DNA of 64,000 bases from Microcoleus sp. FACHB-68. Lineage in GTDB: Bacteria; Cyanobacteriota; Cyanobacteriia; Cyanobacteriales; Oscillatoriaceae. The DNA lies in the NCBI RefSeq assembly GCF_014695715.1, contig NZ_JACJOT010000006.1, positions 682,001 to 746,000 on the forward strand. Direction: 5' to 3'. The translations under genes were made by a program, and so were the position numbers. The notes beneath the pieces were generated by a model. It worked only from the letters and a program-made list of their open reading frames with translations, ran no database searches and was not told where the DNA came from. This document shows, one piece after another, positions 36,197-43,405 of this stretch (its first letter is position 1; every line of letters starts with the position of its first letter).

Positions 36197-36886
36197 ATGT
36201 CATCTAAAGCCGGTAAGAACAAGGATTCAAAGGATTTTCAAACCCAAGCAAGAACTCGCCTGCTTCTAACTTTGTGGGATTTGGGAGGATCTGAAGCTGG
36301 CGTTAAAAAAGGTGATTTGACGAAACGCATCGTACGCACAGGTGAGACAAGTCAAGACTATAAAAATATCTTGACTGAATTAGAAGAATCTAAGGCGGTT
36401 GAGATTATCAATAAAAACCGAGTCACGCAGATTTCTTTAACCAATGAAGGCCGGCAAAGCCTAGCTGAAGGATTAAAAAGCGCTGAATTTGAGTTTGACG
36501 GCACTCAAGTTGGCAGCAGGGTTGCTAATGCGTTGCTGAAGTGGATTCGTCAAATGGATGGTGCCGTGAGTGTGCCGGCATCTAAAGGCAAGCCGGCTGC
36601 TGAAATCGGATCTTATGAGAAATTTAAGCCTGAAGTCCTTGCCTTATTTGAGAAGCTAGACAAAGGACACAACTACAGCGGACTGGTTCCCATCTGGCAT
36701 CTGCGCCGTGAACTAGGCGAACAAGTGGGACGCGAAGATTTTAATGAATGGCTGATGAAAATGCAGGGTGAACAATTGTTCTATCTCCAAAGCGGCGAAG
36801 CGCGTGGCGCAACAGATGATCAAAAACGCGATTCTATCACCGACGACGTGAGAGGACTGTTATTTTTCGCCAGTCAACAATCTTAA
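36197..36886 (+). CDS. tandem winged-helix protein, first gene of the ATPase-nuclease operon
   Basis: The 229-residue protein (ATG at 36197; a TTG at 36191 is in frame) looks like two small winged-helix domains joined by a linker. The first, about 15-85, contains LLLTLWDLGGSEAGVKKGDL and ends in a wing (NRVTQISLTNEGRQSL). The second, about 155-225, has LVPIWHLRRELGEQVGRED and FNEWLMKMQGEQLFYL. It probably binds DNA, as a regulator or as the recognition subunit of the complex. The ATPase gene follows after 17 bases. I recognise no family by name. Confidence 0.72.
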   Translation: MSSKAGKNKDSKDFQTQARTRLLLTLWDLGGSEAGVKKGDLTKRIVRTGETSQDYKNILTELEESKAVEIINKNRVTQISLTNEGRQSLAEGLKSAEFEFDGTQVGSRVANALLKWIRQMDGAVSVPASKGKPAAEIGSYEKFKPEVLALFEKLDKGHNYSGLVPIWHLRRELGEQVGREDFNEWLMKMQGEQLFYLQSGEARGATDDQKRDSITDDVRGLLFFASQQS

Positions 36887-36903
36887 GATAGAGGAAGAAA
36901 GCC

Positions 36904-38733
36904 ATGACAGATGCCTACATATTATTTGAAGAAGCGCGGAAGCAAGGCCCAAACCCTTTCAAATTGAAACCAATCGTCAGCGCAGATGAAGTTTGGGGTG
37001 ACGTGGTGACTGATTTGCCTAACCTCAATCAGCACGTTGACCGAACAATATATCAAGCAATTTCAGAGGTTCGCAAAAGGTATTCGGATAAAATTGGAAT
37101 TGCTATCAAGGGCGATCGAGGCACTGGCAAAAGTCATGTAATCCACCGAATCTGGAAAACTATTGAGAGGGAAGGCGGCGCAGTATTTGCCTACATTCCT
37201 CAATTTGTTGATGCCAATCGCATTGACTCCCATGTGCGCTTCTATCTATCACTCAGTTTTAATCACAAAGACGTCGGGGGAATCACACAATGGCAGCAGT
37301 TAGCAACGGCTATGGTTGCCACTCTCAAAGGAACGGAATTTGAAGAAAAATACCAGCCTTATCTTGAAAAATGTGAGAATCCTGAAGAACTAAGGAAATA
37401 CATCCTCAGAACTCATAGTGCAGCCCAAAGGTATGAACTGGTTGATGAACTGGTTGAAGCTATTCTAGAGAATCAATCCGATCTTCATCCTGATTTTTTG
37501 AAAGCAGTTTTGTTTTTACTCTTCAAAACAGCCCCGATTGCTCAGGTTGGCATGGCTTGGATTCAAGGTATCGAGCATCCAGAGACCAGACAAAGAGGGT
37601 TACCAGAGTTTTCGCAGCAAGAGCAAGATGCAAAATCTATTTGGTTTATCCAGCAAATTTGTAAGCTAGCTAGCGTTGCCTTACGACCTGTAGTGATTTG
37701 TTTTGATCAATTAGACCAGCCTAATGTCAGTGCTGATTGTGGAGATAGCGCCGCTCAAATTGTCGCTAGCTGTATTGATAAAATGTACTTTCAATGCAGC
37801 AATGTGATCATCCTTTGCTGCGTGATGAGCGATAGATGGCGGGAAATCGAGCAAATGGGAAGTGGTATCCCAGATCGGGTCGGCCAATGGTCTGAATCTA
37901 CAAAACCACCCACGGCTGAGCAGATGATAGAACTTGTGAAATTGAGGTTGGATTGGTTTTATTCGGAGAAGCATTTAAATCCGGATGCCTACCCTTTTTT
38001 ATATCCTTTCGATGAAAATGAAATAAAAGGAATTGCCAGTAAGGGAGCTGGAGTCCGCTCTCTGATGAAATGGTGTACTGAAAAATTCGATTCAGTGGAA
38101 ATCGGAGGGTCAGTCGCCCCATCTTTGAACCCAGAAGAAAAGAAACGTAAAGAATTCTCGGATGCTTATAACGAATTGTTAGGCCGAACTTCTGCCCCTG
38201 AGCAAAATGATGATCAGTTAGCTGCAATAGTTGCCTGTGCAATGAAAATGTTGCCAGAAGAAGCCATCGAAAATTTAGTCATTCAAAAAGTCGAGTCTAT
38301 TAAAGCAAAGTCTCATGACCTTCATTTGACAATCTCTGGTTCTGATTCCACACAACAAAAAAATGTAAAGATAGGTGTCAGAATTTGTGAAACTCAGACA
38401 GGTAAAACCTTGACTGCGGCGATGAAGAAACTGCTAGACTACGGCAAATATGGGATTACTCGCGGTTGTTTAGTGCGCTCTACACCCATCCCAAGAAGTT
38501 GGAGAAAGGCAAAAGAACTTGAACAGCAACTTGTACAGCAACAAGGGGGTGAGGTTGTTGTTTTGAAGAAAGATGAAATTAATCCTTTAGCAGCGATTCA
38601 TGCAATGTATGAAGAAGCTGAAAACTACGGGTTTACAAAGGAAGAAATTTCAACTTTTGTCAAAGAGCTCAAACTGGCTGCGAATAATCGACTCATCCGC
38701 GAAATTCTGAGCGAGGGTGCGACTGTAACATGA
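36904..38733 (+). CDS. P-loop ATPase of the accessory island (second paralogue)
   Basis: The 609-residue protein has Walker A GDRGTGKSH at 70-78 and Walker B VVICFDQLD at 263-271. Between them lies a helical region with WQQLATAMVATL. After the core comes a helical segment (WCTEKFDSVE, then a charged linker), and a C-terminal domain with VKIGVRICETQTGKTLTAA and YGITRGCLVRSTPIPRSW. The last part is shared with the ATPase at 33087. AGAGGAAG precedes the ATG. The stop overlaps the nuclease start (ATGA), so ATPase and nuclease are made together, as in restriction and other nucleoside-triphosphate-powered nuclease systems. Confidence 0.82.
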   Translation: MTDAYILFEEARKQGPNPFKLKPIVSADEVWGDVVTDLPNLNQHVDRTIYQAISEVRKRYSDKIGIAIKGDRGTGKSHVIHRIWKTIEREGGAVFAYIPQFVDANRIDSHVRFYLSLSFNHKDVGGITQWQQLATAMVATLKGTEFEEKYQPYLEKCENPEELRKYILRTHSAAQRYELVDELVEAILENQSDLHPDFLKAVLFLLFKTAPIAQVGMAWIQGIEHPETRQRGLPEFSQQEQDAKSIWFIQQICKLASVALRPVVICFDQLDQPNVSADCGDSAAQIVASCIDKMYFQCSNVIILCCVMSDRWREIEQMGSGIPDRVGQWSESTKPPTAEQMIELVKLRLDWFYSEKHLNPDAYPFLYPFDENEIKGIASKGAGVRSLMKWCTEKFDSVEIGGSVAPSLNPEEKKRKEFSDAYNELLGRTSAPEQNDDQLAAIVACAMKMLPEEAIENLVIQKVESIKAKSHDLHLTISGSDSTQQKNVKIGVRICETQTGKTLTAAMKKLLDYGKYGITRGCLVRSTPIPRSWRKAKELEQQLVQQQGGEVVVLKKDEINPLAAIHAMYEEAENYGFTKEEISTFVKELKLAANNRLIREILSEGATVT

Positions 38734-40202
38734 CAGTTCAGATTATTAAGGGGATTCAACTGCCGGCTTTTGATGTGGAAATGCTAAGTTTAGGCAAGCT
38801 CATTGCTGTGCCATTCAGACAGCATATCACAGATAATCAGAAATTCTGGCTTTACCCCAGTCAACAACTTCCCGATAATCTCAGTTTAGAACAATATTAT
38901 CAGCCTCAATATTTAACTCAAGCTAGACGTTCATTCGCTGATAATGAGAACTATCCCATCCAGCTTAAAACTTGGGCACGTTGTGAATTTCATTTGCGGA
39001 TTAATCCAGACAAAAAGCATCTTTTAGCTAGCATTGCTCAGTCAACTGTTTGGAATTTAAGTGCTTTAGAACATATCTTTGAACAGTACAAAGTTCTGAA
39101 ACTGTTGATTTTGCGGGTTTATCGTTTGTCTCATCCTTGCACCGTTAATATACCAACAAAATTGAGATATTTCTACGAGCCGAATCAGTCAGAAGATATC
39201 ATCACGATGGGAAGTGAAAGTGATGACCTCATCGTTTCAGAGGCTAGTTTTAACCAGCGAAAAGCGCTTTTATTAGCTGGGGAAGAGTATCTGCATAAAG
39301 ATTTAGAGGATTTGCACTTTCAAGTTGAGCAGATTGCGATTAATAATCCAGCAGCTAAAATACTCAACCAAGAAATCAAAATATTTTTGGGTTGGTGTGA
39401 AGCTTCACCAAAAGCTGCACCTGACCCTGATTTAGCTTGGATTCAAACTATCGCTCAAGTCGGAAATTCTAGCGATGGTCATGCGTTTGAAAAGCTGGTA
39501 CGTCGAGCACTCCTCAAATTAGGCTTCACAGGTTCTATTCTCGAACCAGACTCAACAGGTGGACCCGGAGGCATGGACTTTTATTGTGAAATGCCTTATC
39601 CAATGGTAGGAGAGTGCAAGGCAACGAAAACTGAAACAGTTAGTGATAAAACGCCGGCACAACTTCTAAAAATTGGCATGAATCATCTTGGTAAAGAACA
39701 ATATGAGCGTTCAATCAAGTTGATTGTAGCCGCTGGAGACTTAACTTATTATGCCCTTAGAACAGCGAGGGAAAATTCTATGAATGTCATTAGACCTGAA
39801 ACTTTACAAAGACTCGTTGAACTGGAAGCGCAACATAAAAACTCTGTAAATTTGCTGGAGCTAAAACATTCTTTACAACACGCTCCTTTTGGATTAGCTG
39901 ACGAAAAAGTTAACAATTATCTTGATAAAGTTCAACAAACTATTAATTTGCGTTCGCATATCATCCAGCTCGTGAAAAAACATTTAGAAAACATAAATGA
40001 TGAAAACGTCGGAGTTGAAAGCCTGAAAATAGCTTATATTTACTCTACTCCACCCCCGCCTCAGCCATTAACCTCTCAAGAAATGTATGAAATCCTGATT
40101 GAACTTTCCTCGCCTTTAACCGGCTACTTGGGGCGAATCAAAGGCAGCAATTGGGAAAATGATCGCTTTTACTTCTTGCGAGAAATGCCGGCAGATGAAT
40201 GA
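38730..40202 (+). CDS. PD-(D/E)XK nuclease-like protein coupled to the ATPase
   Basis: The 490-residue protein has a central nuclease core. Glu254 in GHAFEKLVRRALLKLGF, Asp283 in GGPGGMDFYCE and Glu295-Cys-Lys297 in MVGECKATKT match the E...D...ExK order of Mrr-like restriction endonucleases. The N-terminal 230 residues are of unknown fold, perhaps target recognition. The C-terminal 170 are helical with repeated Leu/Lys heptads. The start codon overlaps the ATPase stop by four bases. The core motif is directly seen; the assignment as an active DNA nuclease is inference. Confidence 0.78.
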   Translation: MTVQIIKGIQLPAFDVEMLSLGKLIAVPFRQHITDNQKFWLYPSQQLPDNLSLEQYYQPQYLTQARRSFADNENYPIQLKTWARCEFHLRINPDKKHLLASIAQSTVWNLSALEHIFEQYKVLKLLILRVYRLSHPCTVNIPTKLRYFYEPNQSEDIITMGSESDDLIVSEASFNQRKALLLAGEEYLHKDLEDLHFQVEQIAINNPAAKILNQEIKIFLGWCEASPKAAPDPDLAWIQTIAQVGNSSDGHAFEKLVRRALLKLGFTGSILEPDSTGGPGGMDFYCEMPYPMVGECKATKTETVSDKTPAQLLKIGMNHLGKEQYERSIKLIVAAGDLTYYALRTARENSMNVIRPETLQRLVELEAQHKNSVNLLELKHSLQHAPFGLADEKVNNYLDKVQQTINLRSHIIQLVKKHLENINDENVGVESLKIAYIYSTPPPPQPLTSQEMYEILIELSSPLTGYLGRIKGSNWENDRFYFLREMPADE

Positions 40203-40232
40203 GCCGGCAAGCTTCACCGCAACTACGCCTGC

Positions 40233-41681
40233 TTAAGGATCTTCATCAAATCCAAAATTGACTAATACTAAATGCTCCGGGTTTTCAATTAACTCTTGCG
40301 TTAAAAAGAACCCAGCAATTGTCCAACTTTGGAATTTTCTCGCTTCTTTTCCAATCAGCCGGCCATCTTCACCATCATAATATTCTGGCCAATCTTCGGC
40401 TAATAAACGCTTCCCAACAACGACAAGGTCTTCTTTCAATCTTTTTAAAACATCGTATCTGCCGGTTTTCAAAGCAGCCGCCGCCAACATCCAAGTTAAA
40501 ACCGGCCAACTTCCTCCATTATGATAAGACCAGCGTTTATTCTTAGGATCGCATCCTGTCAAAATCTCCCAATCTCGACCTTCTAAAGCCGGATAACAAA
40601 TTTTTATCGGCATATGGGCAAGCAATTTATCCCATTGCTGATAGATCAGTTCCATAATCTCTTGGGATTGCATCTTCGTTGCCAAAGAACACAGAATCGT
40701 CATCAAATTTGCCAGCGTAAAGAAACGACAATCTAACTGCGAAGGGCCGAGGTTGCCGGCAAAATATCCCCCTTTTTCTTCTAACCACTCACTCAACCAT
40801 TCGTAGGGAATTGAATCTGAATAGAGATTGAACTTATTAATCACTTCTTTCCCATATTGCTCCACCCTAAAGCGATAGATATCATTCAAACTCTTAATAT
40901 CTAACCAATAATCGATCCGAATTCGCTCTTTGAGCGCTTGCAAGCGTAAATGCACTGCCCGCCTCACTTTTTGATTGGCTTCGTTATCGGGCAACAGCTC
41001 AGAAGCTGCTCGCAAAGACGCGTAAAATAAAGCTTGAATTTCTAGCGGATGCCCGTAGATTCCCAGCCGGCGATCAATCATACAGGCACCATCTGGAACA
41101 AGCAGCGTCGGTTCCATATCAAAGCGATCTGAAAAACACAATTCCAGAATTAATCGCACCCCTTCTTGAAAATCCTCTTGATGCGCCAGAAAGTGATTTC
41201 CAACCGCCTTACAATAAGCTCGCAACAAAAGAATCCACCACAAGCTAGAATCAACCGGCGTTACCCTAGCAATCGCCCGATCCCCAAAATCCGGTTCTAA
41301 ATGTTGCTGTCCGTTGTCAACAATTACCTTAAAACTGGCCGGCATCAAAGCTAAACCCGTAAAACTTCTTTGTCTAGCTTGCTGATGTAACTCTAAAGTC
41401 ACTTCCAGAAAATGGCGAACAATTTCTTTGCCGCTGACTGGAATCTCTTTTTCTCCATCATGTTTAGCCGGCAACTCATCATCTTTTACCAAAAAAAGCA
41501 GCGCGACGGGAACAAAATCACGAATAAAAACCTGGTCGTAATTTAGAACTTCTCCGGGAATAGGATGCGCTGCATCAGGATTGCAGACAGCCGGTGTGCC
41601 AATCCAGCGGCCTTCATATTCGATCAGCGACTCAACAAGGATTTTTAACCCGTCTTCTTCCATCTGACTTAATTTCCTCAA
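40233..41681 (-). CDS. neutral/alkaline invertase (glycoside hydrolase family 100)
   Basis: The 482-residue protein has the GH100 landmarks VLNYDQVFIRDFVPVALLFL, LMPASFKVIV, DFGDRAIARVTPVDSSLWWI, VPDGACMIDRRLGIYGHPLE and NGGSWPVLTW. These enzymes split sucrose into glucose and fructose in the cytosol at neutral pH and are thought to have passed from cyanobacteria to plants. The length is typical of cyanobacterial InvA/InvB. It is convergent with the nuclease gene, separated by 30 bases. An in-frame ATG six codons downstream is an alternative start. Confidence 0.94.
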   Translation of the reverse strand: MRKLSQMEEDGLKILVESLIEYEGRWIGTPAVCNPDAAHPIPGEVLNYDQVFIRDFVPVALLFLVKDDELPAKHDGEKEIPVSGKEIVRHFLEVTLELHQQARQRSFTGLALMPASFKVIVDNGQQHLEPDFGDRAIARVTPVDSSLWWILLLRAYCKAVGNHFLAHQEDFQEGVRLILELCFSDRFDMEPTLLVPDGACMIDRRLGIYGHPLEIQALFYASLRAASELLPDNEANQKVRRAVHLRLQALKERIRIDYWLDIKSLNDIYRFRVEQYGKEVINKFNLYSDSIPYEWLSEWLEEKGGYFAGNLGPSQLDCRFFTLANLMTILCSLATKMQSQEIMELIYQQWDKLLAHMPIKICYPALEGRDWEILTGCDPKNKRWSYHNGGSWPVLTWMLAAAALKTGRYDVLKRLKEDLVVVGKRLLAEDWPEYYDGEDGRLIGKEARKFQSWTIAGFFLTQELIENPEHLVLVNFGFDEDP

Positions 41682-42035
41682 CTTCCAATCATTATGTTAG
41701 AGGCGATGCAGCTTGCTTAAATGTTTCTCCACCACCTTATCTGATTGTGCTGATCTCAGTTGCACACTTTCAGGCCGGTGTTGTCGTAGCGTTGACCCTC
41801 GATTCGGGCTTTTGAGAGCGTCGGCACTCAGTTTATACATAACCGCCAACCGGCGCAAGCTTTCTGCACCACATCTCAAATTGCCTTTCTCAGATGCCGG
41901 TGTATTATCGAAGCGTTTATCTGGTGGTACATCAGTGGTAACTGAGTGTCGGTGTCAAAAATCACCAACTCCTTTAACCAAATCTGGGATGATTACGCGC
42001 AATCTTTAACGGTCACACAGACAAAGGAACACTCA
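41682..42035. other. divergent promoter region between invertase and cynS
   Basis: About 350 bases between divergent genes. Open frames here (for instance 41713-42009) lack family resemblance and overlap the cynS leader. An AAAGGAAC segment 10 bases before 42036 supports that start for cynS. I see no clear NtcA site. Confidence 0.4.
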
Positions 42036-42476
42036 ATGGAAATTCCAGACATCACCTCAAAACTTTTAGCTGCAAAAAAAGCCACCGGACTCAGCTTTGC
42101 CGATTTAGAAAAAATTCTCGGACGCGATGAAGTCTGGATCGCCGCCGTTTTCTACCGGCAAGCCAGTGCTTCTGAAGAAGAAGCCAAACAACTCACCGAC
42201 GCACTTGGACTCGATGCCAGTGTCGCTCAATTGCTCACCGAACCCTCTCTCAAAGGGTTAGGGCCGGTTGTTCCTACCGATCCGCTGATTTACCGCTTCT
42301 ACGAAATTATGCAAGTGTACGGAATGCCTCTGAAATCGGTAATTCATGAGAAATTCGGCGACGGCATCATGAGTGCGATTGATTTCACCCTCGACGTAGA
42401 CAAAGAAGAAGACCCCAAGGGCGATCGCGTCAAGATCACGATGTCCGGGAAATTTTTGGCTTATAAGAAGTGGTAG
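42036..42476 (+). CDS. cynS: cyanate hydratase (cyanase)
   Basis: Cyanase converts cyanate and bicarbonate to ammonia and CO2 (via carbamate). Starting at the ATG at 42036 ([15 protein letters not shown]) gives 146 residues, normal for cyanobacteria; the frame is open 30 codons further upstream but that extension is unlikely. The catalytic Arg87, Glu90 and Ser113 (YRFYEIM and SAIDFTL) keep the spacing of E. coli Arg96, Glu99 and Ser122. In other cyanobacteria cynS often sits with a cynABD transporter under nitrogen control; here it is alone. Confidence 0.96.
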   Translation: MEIPDITSKLLAAKKATGLSFADLEKILGRDEVWIAAVFYRQASASEEEAKQLTDALGLDASVAQLLTEPSLKGLGPVVPTDPLIYRFYEIMQVYGMPLKSVIHEKFGDGIMSAIDFTLDVDKEEDPKGDRVKITMSGKFLAYKKW

Positions 42477-42746
42477 CCGGTCACAACTACAAGGGGTAGC
42501 ACGTCACAACCAGACGCGGAGGCGATCACAGCCAATAGAAGGGGAACGGGGGATCATGGAAATAGGGGAAAAAAACCCCCTTTTACCCCACCCGATGCCC
42601 CCCAAGCGCCCAAATTTATGTTAAATTTTCGTGACCTTGCGGATTTTGGCTAAAAAACGGTAAAATAAGATACAGAAATAAATTTTTTATTGAATATGAA
42701 CTTCTCTACTCAGCCCAGAAACAATGATTCGTTAAGGAACGCCGAT

Positions 42747-43160
42747 ATGAAACTCACTTATCGCGGTGTTAGCTACAACTACGAACCCCCCACCATTGAC
42801 ATGATGGAAGGCGAAGTCGGGGGTAAATATCGGGGACAACCCTGGACAGTCAGCTATCCCAGACATATTCCCGTGCCTCAGCCGGCTTTATCGTTGAAAT
42901 ATCGCGGTGTTGCCTATCAAACCGGCGAAGCTGCAGATGCCGGCGTCACTGCCCCTGCCTCACCTGTAGAAACAACGCCGGTGTGGGCAGTTTCACCCCG
43001 AAACGCTTCTCATAGCGTCGTCTCGCAAGTCTCCGAAATTCACCGCGCCAATATTTGCCAAAACCTGGAACGGCGCATTGAAGCAGCCAAAGCCCGTGGA
43101 GATCGGCAGCTGTTGCAAATGTTGGAACAAGAATCACAGCAGTTGACTTGCTCACTGTAG
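42747..43160 (+). CDS. DUF4278 domain protein
   Basis: The protein begins MKLTYRGVSYNYEPP, the typical DUF4278 opening, and repeats it as LKYRGVAYQTG about 45 residues later. Starting at the ATG at 42747, with AAGGA nine bases upstream, gives 137 residues; the frame is open to an ATG at 42696. The C-terminal part is a Arg/Glu/Gln-rich helix. DUF4278 proteins are small, cyanobacteria-enriched and of unknown function. Confidence 0.8.
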   Translation: MKLTYRGVSYNYEPPTIDMMEGEVGGKYRGQPWTVSYPRHIPVPQPALSLKYRGVAYQTGEAADAGVTAPASPVETTPVWAVSPRNASHSVVSQVSEIHRANICQNLERRIEAAKARGDRQLLQMLEQESQQLTCSL

Positions 43161-43242
43161 TGGGTTTTGTCTAAAGCAGACTTGAAACAGCCGGTTTCAT
43201 GAACTGACTTTGTCGAAGCATTCTCGATTAGCCTCAAATCCC

Positions 43243-43355
43243 GCCCGCCATTTAAATGGCGGGCTAATAGCAAAAGTCCACTAAAGGGGACTGGAATTTT
43301 TTACCAGTCCACGTTAGTGGACTTTCGCTATTAGCGGGGGACTTAAGTCCCCCGC
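43243..43355. repeat. three-stem palindromic element
   Basis: Three adjacent inverted repeats occupy about 110 bases. One is a perfect 22-bp palindrome centred on TTTAAA (43243-43264). A second is an imperfect stem of about 28 bp pairing AATAGCAAAAGTCCACTAA with TTAGTGGACTTTCGCTATT (43266-43333). The third is a perfect 22-bp palindrome centred on ACTTAAGT (43334-43355). The layout resembles a non-autonomous mobile repeat (MITE or REP-like). It sits between two convergent genes and could also stop transcription. Confidence 0.75.
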
Positions 43356-43405
43356 AGGTGGTGCGACGAAATCAGATCGAGAAGCCGGCTTTTTCACACT
43401 CTGCC

